Source: Ulvibacter sp047614245 (GTDB lineage: Bacteria; Bacteroidota; Bacteroidia; Flavobacteriales; Flavobacteriaceae). From it: 19,725 bases of DNA. Positions 1-7,563 of the stretch are shown here, piece after piece. The notes under the pieces are model-generated. The model ran no database searches and was not told where the DNA came from. It saw only the letters and a program-made list of their open reading frames with translations. Position 1 is the stretch's first letter. Each line of letters starts with the position of its first letter. Where the stretch lies: positions 1 through 19,725 of the forward strand of contig JBLHIC010000043.1 of the NCBI GenBank assembly GCA_047614245.1, written 5' to 3'. The position numbers were made by a program, and so were the translations under genes.

Positions 1-194
1 GTATAAATCTAGCAATGGCTGCAAAATGTTATGCTTTTATAAAAAGAAGAGGCTATGTGATTCCTGAGGATGTGCGAGCTGTAGTTCATGATGTGCTGCG
101 TCATCGTATTGGGATTACCTATGAAGCCGAGGCAGAGAATATTACTTCCGAAGACATTATTAACAAGATCGTTAACGAGATCGAAGTGCCATAG
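1..194 (+). CDS. moxR: MoxR-family AAA+ ATPase, C-terminal fragment
   Basis: This is the 3' end of a gene that enters from the left edge; the readable frame starts at base 3 and ends with TAG at 192-194. The 63 visible residues include AMAAKCYAFIKRRGYVIPED, VLRHRIGITYEAEAE and a C-terminal IEVP. These match the helical lid domain at the end of MoxR ATPases (the AAA_3/AAA lid region). The Walker motifs are outside the window. MoxR proteins are cytosolic AAA+ proteins thought to act as chaperones for VWA-domain partners, and a DUF58 gene plus bat genes follow directly, as expected. The call rests on both this tail sequence and the neighbours. Confidence 0.9.
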   Translation, partial: INLAMAAKCYAFIKRRGYVIPEDVRAVVHDVLRHRIGITYEAEAENITSEDIINKIVNEIEVP

Positions 195-220
195 TTATTG
201 TAGCTTTTAGAATGATGAAT

Positions 221-238
221 TTGGATCATTTGATCCAA
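221..238. repeat. Perfect inverted repeat between moxR and DUF58 gene
   Basis: TTGGATCATTTGATCCAA is an 8-2-8 dyad. As RNA it folds as a 7-bp stem with an ATTT loop. It lies inside the 78-nt gap between moxR and the DUF58 gene, the widest gap in this operon. No T-tract follows, so it does not look like an intrinsic terminator. It could be an operator, an RNA-processing or stability hairpin, or chance. Confidence 0.5.
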
Positions 239-272
239 GGTCGATTGTAACTCATACATCATAAGTCAAATA

Positions 273-1136
273 ATGGACACTAAGGAACTTCTTAAGAAAG
301 TACGGAAAATCGAGATTAAAACACGTCGATTAAGCGATCACATGTTTGGTGGAGAGTATCACAGTACTTTTAAGGGACGAGGAATGACCTTTAGTGAAGT
401 GCGTCAATATCAATTTGGAGATGATGTTCGAAATATCGACTGGAATGTAACCGCAAGATATAATGAGCCTTACATAAAAGTTTTTGAAGAAGAACGGGAA
501 CTCACTTTGATGCTTATGGCAGACATAAGTGGATCAGAATTATTTGGAACGGACAATCAGTTTAAAAATGAAATTGTGACAGAAATTGCAGCAACACTTG
601 CATTTTCAGCTACCCAAAATAATGATAAGATTGGCCTTATTTTATTTACAGACGAGATAGAACTTTATATTCCTCCGAAAAAAGGAAAATCACATGTTCT
701 TAGAATCATTCGAGAACTGATCGAATTTAAACCTAAGAGCAAAAAGACCGATGTGACGCTAGCACTCAAGTTTTTAAGCAATATAATGAAGAAGAAAGCA
801 ATTGTTTTTGTCCTTTCCGATTTTATCACGGATGGCTATAAAAATACATTGAAAATTGCATCTGGAAAGCATGACGTTACTGGAATTAGAATATACGATA
901 GGCATGAAGAAACTATTCCAAATTTAGGGATGGTAGAAATGGAAGATGAAGAAACAGGGGAACTAATGCTAGTAAATACTGGTTCAAAAGCGGTTCGTGC
1001 CAATTACAATTCTTACTATAGAGGGCGAGTTGATTATTTTCAAGATGCATTCTTAAAGAGTGGCGCAGGGGCATTGAGCTGTCGTGTTGATGAGAGCTAC
1101 GTTAAGAAGTTATTGGGCTATTTTAAAAGAAGATAA
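273..1136 (+). CDS. DUF58 domain protein of the MoxR/Bat locus
   Basis: This 287-residue protein has the DUF58 signature around residues 35-75 (GRGMTFSEVRQYQFGDDVRN followed by DWN, then EPYIKVFEEERE). A VWA-like fold follows, with a MIDAS-type DxSxS motif at residues 84-88 (DISGS). No signal peptide or membrane segment is visible, so it is probably cytosolic. DUF58 proteins are almost always encoded next to MoxR ATPases and are considered their adaptor or substrate-like partners; the exact activity is unknown. It follows moxR after 78 nt and precedes the BatD-like gene by 24 nt, in the same operon. The ATG at 273 gives the normal family N-terminus (MDTKELLKKVRKIEIKTRRL). No recognisable Shine-Dalgarno is present, as is usual in Bacteroidota. 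Confidence 0.93.
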   Translation: MDTKELLKKVRKIEIKTRRLSDHMFGGEYHSTFKGRGMTFSEVRQYQFGDDVRNIDWNVTARYNEPYIKVFEEERELTLMLMADISGSELFGTDNQFKNEIVTEIAATLAFSATQNNDKIGLILFTDEIELYIPPKKGKSHVLRIIRELIEFKPKSKKTDVTLALKFLSNIMKKKAIVFVLSDFITDGYKNTLKIASGKHDVTGIRIYDRHEETIPNLGMVEMEDEETGELMLVNTGSKAVRANYNSYYRGRVDYFQDAFLKSGAGALSCRVDESYVKKLLGYFKRR

Positions 1137-1156
1137 TTATAAAAAGACATGAGATA

Positions 1157-1177
1157 TTAGATGTTAGATTTTAGATT
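1157..1177 (+). repeat. Three tandem heptads TTAGATK over a start codon
   Basis: TTAGATG (1157-1163), TTAGATT (1164-1170) and TTAGATT (1171-1177) lie head to tail. The ATG of the downstream gene (1161-1163) is formed by the end of the first unit. Three exact 7-nt units are seen directly. Whether they have any function in translation or slippage is unknown. Confidence 0.65.
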
Positions 1178-2834
1178 GAATACGAAAAACGATAGATTCT
1201 TAACAAAAACCACAAAACCGTTTTTGCTAAGAAGCGCATTGTCTATATTCTTTTTTCTCTTCTCTTTCTTCTCTTTTTCTCAAGTAACCTCATCTATAGA
1301 TTCTACGAGCATAAAAATTGGCGAAGAGATTCGATATACCATAGAGGTTCAGGTAGATTCTACGGATATTGTAATTTTTCCAGAAGGGCAAACGTTCGCG
1401 CCTCTAGAAATGATCGATTCCTATAAAATTGACACCACTTTCGAGCAAGCGAAGTATCGGTTAATAAAAAAATACGGATTGACTCAGTTTGATTCAGGGA
1501 AATATACGATTCCTCAGCAACAGGTCTTGATCAATAATAAAGCTTTTGCAACTGATTCGGTTAAAGTAGAAGTTCGAGACGTGGCCGTAGACACAATAAA
1601 GCAGAAGATGTTCGACATCAAACCTGCGATTGAAGTGTATGGACCACCCTTCGATTTTAAAAAGTTCTTCACCTGGTTCATCCCAATATTAATTGCAGCA
1701 GGATTATTGGTTTATATTCTTTTCCGAAGAAAAAAAAGAAAAGCGGCAAAAGAAGAAGTTTTACCACCCTATGAAGAAGCTATTTTTGCATTAAAAAAAC
1801 TTGACGAATCACATTTGATTAATGAAAATAAGTCAAAGGAATATTATTCGAACCTAACCGAAATTGTAAAACGATATCTAGATAGAGAAGTGGATGATTC
1901 TGTGTTAGAAAGTACGAGTGATGAACTCATTGAAAGACTTCAATTGCATAAAGATGCTGGACATTTCGATTTCGATAGGGAGACTATTAGGCATCTTGAT
2001 CAAATTTTGAAACGTGCAGATTTAGTAAAATTTGCCAAAATGCAGCAGGAAATTGGCCAGGCTGAGGCTGATCGAAATACTATTGAAAATATTATAAATG
2101 AAACACACGAAGTAATTCCAGAACCAACAGAGGAGGAGTTATTGGAAAACGAACAATATTTGGAAGCACTTCGAAAAAAACGTGAACGTAAAAAGTGGGT
2201 TGTTGGTCTTTCAATTGTGCTTGGGGCCTTATTGCTTTCAGGAGTTATTTACGGAAGTGTTAAAGGGTTTGATAATTTGAAAGATATTGTGATAGGGAAT
2301 GAAATGCGTGATTTATCTGAAGGGCGTTGGATTAAAAGTGAATATGGAAACCCGTCGGTTATCCTAGAAACTCCAGAAGTTTTAATTCGCGCCAATGTTG
2401 AAGTACCCGAAAGCTTAGAGACTGTAATCAAAGAAATGAGCACTTTTAGCTATGGCCAAAAACAAGATCCTTTTTATATTGTTGTGACTACTTCGAAATT
2501 GGCTCAGCCTAAGGAAATAGATTTAAATGTTGCTTTAGAAGGTGCTTTAGGAGATTTGGAGAAAGGTGGTGCCAAAAACATGTTGGTAAAACGGGAAGAT
2601 TTTGAAACAGAAAAGGGCATAAAAGGGATGAGGGCTTATGGCGAGTTTAATGTGCAAATTTCAGATAAGAAGGTTCTCAAAGAATCTAGCCAATATGACT
2701 TATTGTTATTTGCACAGCAAGATGGTTTGCAACAAGTTTTAATTGTTTATAAAGATGATGGTCGTTTCTCGGAAGGTATAAAAAAGCGAATCACCGATTC
2801 AATTGAACTTGAAATTTCAGAAAGTAAAAAATAA
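1161..2834 (+). CDS. BatD-like membrane protein of the Bat operon
   Basis: This 557-residue protein is unrecognised at the level of a precise family, but it has a clear layout. A long basic N-terminus (1-24) is followed by a hydrophobic signal segment (25-40) ending in FSFSQ. Next come a beta-rich ectodomain (about 42-168), a membrane helix at 170-188, a charged segment with a helical domain (189-344), a second membrane helix at 345-365, and a C-terminal ectodomain (366-557). Basic clusters RRKKRK after helix 1 and KKRERKK before helix 2 put the middle segment in the cytosol and both ends in the periplasm. The helical stretch around residues 205-262 resembles the cytosolic tail of BatD. Position and layout suggest a BatD-like partner of BatA. 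The stop overlaps the batA start as TAATG, implying translational coupling. The start codon lies in a heptad repeat, and no other ATG precedes the signal segment. Confidence 0.75.
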   Translation: MLDFRLNTKNDRFLTKTTKPFLLRSALSIFFFLFSFFSFSQVTSSIDSTSIKIGEEIRYTIEVQVDSTDIVIFPEGQTFAPLEMIDSYKIDTTFEQAKYRLIKKYGLTQFDSGKYTIPQQQVLINNKAFATDSVKVEVRDVAVDTIKQKMFDIKPAIEVYGPPFDFKKFFTWFIPILIAAGLLVYILFRRKKRKAAKEEVLPPYEEAIFALKKLDESHLINENKSKEYYSNLTEIVKRYLDREVDDSVLESTSDELIERLQLHKDAGHFDFDRETIRHLDQILKRADLVKFAKMQQEIGQAEADRNTIENIINETHEVIPEPTEEELLENEQYLEALRKKRERKKWVVGLSIVLGALLLSGVIYGSVKGFDNLKDIVIGNEMRDLSEGRWIKSEYGNPSVILETPEVLIRANVEVPESLETVIKEMSTFSYGQKQDPFYIVVTTSKLAQPKEIDLNVALEGALGDLEKGGAKNMLVKREDFETEKGIKGMRAYGEFNVQISDKKVLKESSQYDLLLFAQQDGLQQVLIVYKDDGRFSEGIKKRITDSIELEISESKK

Positions 2835-3838
2835 TGTTTGAAAACTTTGAATTTGTAAATCCACAGCTCTTCTGGTTGTTCCTTATAGTGCCGGGATTAA
2901 TGCTATGGTACTTTTGGAAGCGCAAACAGCAGACGGCTTCCTTAAAAATTTCAAGTATTAAAGGATTTAAAACAGGAAAAAATTGGCTTGCCAGTTTACG
3001 CCCGATCCTTTTTGTACTGCGTTTATTGGCATTGTCTGCAATCATAGTAGCAATGACAAGACCGCGAACGGTCGACGAAACTACAAAGATTAAAACCTCA
3101 CAAGGGATAGATATCGTTATGGCTATTGATGTATCAGCAAGTATGTTAGCCAGGGACCTAAAACCTAACCGACTTGAGGCCTTAAAAATGGTTGCAGCTA
3201 GCTTTATTAATGCTCGTCCGAATGATCGAATTGGTCTGGTAGAATATGCTGGAGAGAGCTATACTAAAACTCCTCTGACTAGTGATAAAAGTATTGTTTT
3301 GTCATCGTTAAAATCGATTGTATATAATACTATCATTGACGGCGGGACCGCTGTTGGTTCGGGACTGGCAACTTCTGTGAACAGATTAAAGGAGAGTCGA
3401 GCAAAAAGCAAGGTCATTATTTTACTTACCGATGGGGTTAATAATACCGGATATATAGATCCCAAAATTGCGAGTGAATTGGCGGTTGAGTTTGGTATAA
3501 AAGTATATACCATTGGGTTAGGGACAAATGGTTTGGCGATGTCTCCTATTGGTATAAGGCCAGATGGAGGTTTTCAATATGGAAATGTGCAGGTAAATAT
3601 TGATGAAGTTCTGTTGAAGGATATTGCAAAAATCACTGGAGGTCAATATTTTAGAGCTACCAGTACAACAAAATTGAGCGAGATTTATGATGAAATCAAC
3701 AAATTAGAAAAAACGGATATCGAAGAATTTAAATATACAAATTACGATGAAATGTTTCGTCCTTGGGTGCTATTTGCACTTGGAATGTTGGGCCTTGATA
3801 TCTTATTGCGATTTACCATATTTAGGAGTTTTGTTTAG
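2834..3838 (+). CDS. batA: BatA, VWA-domain aerotolerance protein
   Basis: This 334-residue protein has membrane segments at about 11-28 and 55-74, a VWA domain (about 92-290) and a C-terminal membrane helix near 308-327. The metal-ion-dependent adhesion site is complete: DVSAS at 99-103, Thr172 and Asp200 in LLTDG. The basic loop after helix 1 (WKRKQQ) suggests that the VWA domain, which lies between helices 2 and 3, faces the periplasm. Proteins of this kind belong to the Bat locus described in Bacteroides and Leptospira. They are associated with stress or oxygen tolerance and probably form complexes with BatB-E and MoxR. The ATG overlaps the previous stop by 1 nt. It is a paralogue of the batB product encoded 45 nt downstream. 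Confidence 0.92.
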   Translation: MFENFEFVNPQLFWLFLIVPGLMLWYFWKRKQQTASLKISSIKGFKTGKNWLASLRPILFVLRLLALSAIIVAMTRPRTVDETTKIKTSQGIDIVMAIDVSASMLARDLKPNRLEALKMVAASFINARPNDRIGLVEYAGESYTKTPLTSDKSIVLSSLKSIVYNTIIDGGTAVGSGLATSVNRLKESRAKSKVIILLTDGVNNTGYIDPKIASELAVEFGIKVYTIGLGTNGLAMSPIGIRPDGGFQYGNVQVNIDEVLLKDIAKITGGQYFRATSTTKLSEIYDEINKLEKTDIEEFKYTNYDEMFRPWVLFALGMLGLDILLRFTIFRSFV

Positions 3839-3863
3839 AATTATAACAAAAATTAATAAGTTA

Positions 3864-3877
3864 CCCGCTTTCGTGGG
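3864..3877 (+). repeat. GC-rich mini-hairpin just upstream of batB start
   Basis: CCCGC-TTTC-GTGGG forms a 5-bp stem (one G-U pair) with a 4-nt loop, in an AT-rich gap, ending 6 nt before the batB ATG. The longer context ACCCGCTTTCGTGGGCA is nearly the same as ACCCGCCTCCGCGGGCA on the minus strand at 18292-18308, which also lies just upstream of a start codon. This suggests a dispersed REP-like element or a translational control hairpin. It is not a terminator because no T-tract follows. Confidence 0.6.
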
Positions 3878-3883
3878 CACATT

Positions 3884-4924
3884 ATGTATCAATTAGAAAC
3901 ACCCATATATTTTTATTTGCTATTCGCTATACCAGCGGTAGTTGTACTTTTTCTGTTTGTTTTGATTTGGAAAAAGCGTACTCAGAAAAAATTCGCTGAT
4001 TCTAAGTTAATAAAAAAATTAAGCCCCAGTCAATCCGTTTTTAAATCGGTTATGAAAGTTCTTGTTTTATGCTTGGCGATTGCCTGTATTAGTTTTGCCT
4101 TGGTTAATCCAAAGATCGGAACCAAATTAGAAACCATTAAAAGAGAAGGGGTGGATGTGGTTTTTGCTTTGGACGTTTCAAAGAGTATGCTTTCCGAGGA
4201 TATCGCACCAAATAGAATTGAAAAATCAAAACAAATAATCACTCAAATAATTAATAGCTTAGCGGGTGATAGAATTGGAATAATTGGTTATGCTGGTAGC
4301 GCTTTCCCCCAGGTTCCTATTACCACAGACTTCTCCTCCGCCAAACTTTTCCTGTCAGGTATGAATACCAGTATGGTTTCATCTCAAGGAACTGCAATCA
4401 ATGAGACAATTCGAATGGCAGAAACCTATTATAATGACGAAGAGCAGACGAACAGAGTGTTGTTTATCGTATCGGATGGGGAGGATCATGAAGGAAGTTT
4501 TTTGGAAACGGCTGCGGAAGCGAACAAAATGGGAATTCGCATTTTCACTATAGGGGTAGGAACCCTTCAAGGAGGGCCTATACCAATAAAACGTAATGGT
4601 GTTCTACAATCATATAAGCGGGACTCAAATGGGGAGCAAGTTATTACAAGACTTGGTCAAGAAACTCTTATTGATATTGCTGAAATAGCCGATGGAGAAT
4701 ATATTGACGGGACCAATACTCAAGAAGTTATAGATAAAGTGACGGCTATATTAAACGGGATGGACAAAATGGAATTTGAAGCCAAGCAGTTTACGGACTT
4801 TAAAGATCAGTTTCAGTGGTTTCTTGCAGGAGCATTATTTTTGTTGATATTCGATGTACTACTATTAGAAAGAAAGACCAATTGGGTAAAAAATTTAAAT
4901 TTGTTTAATGAAAAACATGCATAA
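3884..4924 (+). CDS. batB: BatB, VWA-domain aerotolerance protein
   Basis: This 346-residue protein has the same plan as BatA: membrane segments at about 8-29 and 55-74, a VWA domain (about 88-290) and a C-terminal membrane helix near 312-329. Its MIDAS residues are Asp97-Ser99-Ser101 (DVSKS), Thr170 and Asp198 (VSDGED). Charge distribution places the VWA domain in the periplasm. The second VWA gene of a Bat operon is called BatB, and BatA and BatB are thought to interact through or with the TPR proteins. The C-terminal ends overlap the start of batC by up to 17 nt in another frame. A small GC-rich hairpin ends 6 nt before the start codon, which may affect initiation. Confidence 0.92.
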   Translation: MYQLETPIYFYLLFAIPAVVVLFLFVLIWKKRTQKKFADSKLIKKLSPSQSVFKSVMKVLVLCLAIACISFALVNPKIGTKLETIKREGVDVVFALDVSKSMLSEDIAPNRIEKSKQIITQIINSLAGDRIGIIGYAGSAFPQVPITTDFSSAKLFLSGMNTSMVSSQGTAINETIRMAETYYNDEEQTNRVLFIVSDGEDHEGSFLETAAEANKMGIRIFTIGVGTLQGGPIPIKRNGVLQSYKRDSNGEQVITRLGQETLIDIAEIADGEYIDGTNTQEVIDKVTAILNGMDKMEFEAKQFTDFKDQFQWFLAGALFLLIFDVLLLERKTNWVKNLNLFNEKHA

Positions 4925-5768
4925 CATATCGGTTGTTGAAATAGGTTTTTTGCTGAAAATTTCCGTACTCTTTTTGGTCTTTGGAATTAGTTCAACTGTG
5001 CTTAATGCCCAGGATAATAATGAAAAACTAAAAGAACTAAAGGAAGCTCAAGAATACTTGAGTGACGCAAGTCTTGCGCTTCAAGAGGATGAATTTCCAA
5101 TTGCTGAAGCAAATTTCAGGAAAGCAATTGCTTTAAATCCGGCAAATGAAACAGGAAAATATAATTTAGGAACTGCATACTACGGTAAAAACAAAAACAC
5201 CGAGGCATTGAATCGATTTAAACAAGCAGCTTCTTTGGCCACTGCCAAACCCGAAAAACACAGAGCATTTCATAATTTGGGGAATACCTTTATGAATGAA
5301 AAAAACTATACCGAAGCGGTAGAAGCTTTTAAAAATGCACTTCGAAATAATCCTACAGATGATGAAAGCAGATATAATTTGGCCCTGGCAAAAGATATGC
5401 TAGAGAAAAATCCGCCTCAGGATGATAAAGGTGATGACGAGAATAAAGACAAGGACGATAAGAAAGAGGAGGATGATAGTGAAAATAAGGAAGGTGATGA
5501 TGGTGACCCGAAGGAGGATAAAGATAAAGGCGATGAAAAAGAGGATAAGAAAGATGGCGAAGATGAAAAGGATAAAGGAAAGCCAGATGAGCCTAAAGAT
5601 GGGGAAGATAAGAAACCTCAAGAACAGAAGCCTCAGCCCGGTCAATTATCTCCTCAGCAGGTAAAGAGCTTATTGGACGCCATGAATAATGAAGAAGAAA
5701 AAGTACAGAAGAAGATGAACGCTCAAAAACAAAAAGGAGCAAAAGTAAAATCTAATAAAGACTGGTAA
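4908..5768 (+). CDS. batC: BatC, periplasmic TPR protein with acidic tail
   Basis: This 286-residue protein has a hydrophobic signal or anchor segment at about 12-33 ending in LNAQ. TPR-type helices follow from about 46 to 165 (NPANETGKYNLGTAYYGKNK and NPTDDESRYNLALAKDMLEK are typical repeat turns). Then comes a very acidic, low-complexity stretch of Asp, Glu, Lys and Gly (about 170-245), and a conserved basic tail ending in NKDW. TPRs mediate protein contacts, and BatC probably scaffolds the VWA proteins in the periplasm. The ATG at 4908 overlaps batB by 17 nt; a second ATG at 4917 (residue 4) would overlap by 8 nt and is equally possible. The batD gene follows after 4 nt. The acidic linker is encoded by repetitive GAT/AAA/GAA triplets and may vary in length between strains. 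Confidence 0.9.
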   Translation: MKNMHNISVVEIGFLLKISVLFLVFGISSTVLNAQDNNEKLKELKEAQEYLSDASLALQEDEFPIAEANFRKAIALNPANETGKYNLGTAYYGKNKNTEALNRFKQAASLATAKPEKHRAFHNLGNTFMNEKNYTEAVEAFKNALRNNPTDDESRYNLALAKDMLEKNPPQDDKGDDENKDKDDKKEEDDSENKEGDDGDPKEDKDKGDEKEDKKDGEDEKDKGKPDEPKDGEDKKPQEQKPQPGQLSPQQVKSLLDAMNNEEEKVQKKMNAQKQKGAKVKSNKDW

Positions 5769-5772
5769 GGTC

Positions 5773-7548
5773 ATGAATCCAAAGCGTTTTATTTACATTC
5801 TCATTTTTATTTTTGGCTGTGGAATTACACAGGCTCAAGTGAAATTTAATGTCAAAGTCAGTAAGCGACAATTGGGGATTAATGAGCGCTTGAGAGTTGA
5901 TTTTGAAATGAATAAGGATGGAGATAATTTTAATCCCCCATCCTTCGAGGGTTTTCGTGTAGTTGGCGGTCCCAATCAGGCAGTTAGTAATTCATGGATA
6001 AACGGAAAGAGAAGCTATTCAAAAACGTTCTCTTATTTTTTATCCCCCGAGTCAAAAGGAGCGCTTAAAATTGGGCAAGCTACCATTGAAATAGAAGGCC
6101 AGGTATATAAAACATCTCCAATTCAGGTGCGCGTTACTGCAGCCGTACGAATTCCTAAGGATGGAAATAATGCAGATTATATAGCTAGTGAAAATGTTCA
6201 TTTAGTCGCAGAAGTGTCTGATTCTAATCCCTACTTAAATGAGGCTATCACTGTTGTTTATAAAATGTATGTTTCACATGATGTGAGTATTACAAGTAAT
6301 TGGCGCGAAATAGATATTCCGAAATATGCCGACTTCTGGAGCCAGAATATAGCTAGCAATGGAAATTATAAAGTTTATGAAGGTAAATACAACGGAGAGG
6401 ATTATAGATATGTTATTTTGAGAACTACGGTGTTATACCCTCAGAAAACAGGGAAATTGAATATTGAACCACTTATATTGGATATCCCGATTGATGTTCC
6501 AGGATCCCGTCGTGATTTGTTTGGAAGAAAGCTAACTACGAGGGTAAATAAAACAATTTCCGCAGGAAACAGGTCGATTAATGTGAGACCTTTGCCCATT
6601 GAAGGAAAGCCTGACAATTTCACAGGAGCGGTCGGTAAGTTCACCTTTGCTGTTACATCAAATAAACATGTACTAGATGCGAACCAATCATTAGAATTAT
6701 TGACAACGGTAACTGGTAATGGGAATTTAAAACTTTTCCAATTACCAACGGCTAAGTTACCTAGTGCACTGGAGGTATATGAGCCAGTACGAAATGAGAA
6801 TATACGAACTGTTAGATCAGGAATGACAGGTTCGATAACTGAAACCTATACGGTTGTACCACAGTTTAAAGGTAACTACCCAATAAGACCTTTTTCTTTT
6901 TCTTATTTTGACCCCAAAACTGAAACTTATAAATCTATATCCTCTAACGAGATAATTATTAATGTAGAGAACGGCCCTGTATCGGCACAGCAGGTTGTAT
7001 CAACCGAAGATGAAAATGGAAAACAGTTGGGTGTACTTTCTAAAGAGCAATTCCGGTATATTAAATTGAATTCAGATTTAGAGCCAATCGTGCAGGTTTC
7101 TTTTTTTAAGTCTACTTTATTTTGGTCGTTACTGGGAGGACCATTATTGCTTATCCCCTTGTTTATAATTGCTGGTAAAAAACGTAAACAGCGATTGTCA
7201 GATGTGACAGGAAATAGACTTAGGAAGGCAAATAAACTTGCTAGAAAATATCTTTCGGAAGCAAAAAAGAATATGGGGAATCAAGTAGTTTTTTATGATG
7301 CCTTGGAGCGAGCATTACACAATTACTTGAAGGCAAAATTAATCATTGAGACATCAGAGTTTTCAAAAGAAAAAATTGCGGAGCTCTTGTCAGAGCGAGC
7401 GGTGGATTCAATAAAAGTTGATGAATTTGTCGGACTGCTTAAAAGCTGTGAATTTGCAAGGTATACGCCAACATCAAATGTGACAATTAAAAAAGATTAT
7501 AAAAAGGCCGTAGAGGTAATTTCTGCGATTGATAAACAAATACGCTAA
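5773..7548 (+). CDS. batD: BatD, oxygen-tolerance family protein
   Basis: This 591-residue protein has an N-terminal signal peptide (1 to about 21, ending GITQAQ) and a long beta-rich periplasmic part (about 22-446). A membrane helix at 447-467 is followed by the basic stop-transfer sequence KKRKQRL and a cytosolic helical tail (470-591). This is the plan of the BatD/oxygen tolerance family (PF13584), which is normally about 550-600 residues long. Residues such as PSFEGFRVVGGPNQ near 56-69 and SYFLSPESKG near 87-96 fit the conserved N-terminal region. The role of BatD is unknown; it is thought to be part of the membrane complex with BatA/B. It starts 4 nt after batC and is followed by batE after 15 nt. 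Confidence 0.92.
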   Translation: MNPKRFIYILIFIFGCGITQAQVKFNVKVSKRQLGINERLRVDFEMNKDGDNFNPPSFEGFRVVGGPNQAVSNSWINGKRSYSKTFSYFLSPESKGALKIGQATIEIEGQVYKTSPIQVRVTAAVRIPKDGNNADYIASENVHLVAEVSDSNPYLNEAITVVYKMYVSHDVSITSNWREIDIPKYADFWSQNIASNGNYKVYEGKYNGEDYRYVILRTTVLYPQKTGKLNIEPLILDIPIDVPGSRRDLFGRKLTTRVNKTISAGNRSINVRPLPIEGKPDNFTGAVGKFTFAVTSNKHVLDANQSLELLTTVTGNGNLKLFQLPTAKLPSALEVYEPVRNENIRTVRSGMTGSITETYTVVPQFKGNYPIRPFSFSYFDPKTETYKSISSNEIIINVENGPVSAQQVVSTEDENGKQLGVLSKEQFRYIKLNSDLEPIVQVSFFKSTLFWSLLGGPLLLIPLFIIAGKKRKQRLSDVTGNRLRKANKLARKYLSEAKKNMGNQVVFYDALERALHNYLKAKLIIETSEFSKEKIAELLSERAVDSIKVDEFVGLLKSCEFARYTPTSNVTIKKDYKKAVEVISAIDKQIR

Positions 7549-7563
7549 CTTTTTTAAAGTTCA

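Noticed and set aside
5400..5645. Minus-strand 81-residue ORF rich in Ile, Leu and Phe that looks like a multi-pass membrane protein
   Set aside because: It is the exact antisense of the acidic Asp/Glu/Lys repeat in BatC. The reverse complement of GAT/GAA/AAA codons gives Ile, Phe and Leu codons, so the hydrophobic pattern is an artefact.
5422..5664. Plus-strand 80-residue very basic ORF within batC
   Set aside because: It is a shifted frame of the same purine-rich repeat (Lys/Arg/Met). It has no separate start signal and lies fully inside batC.
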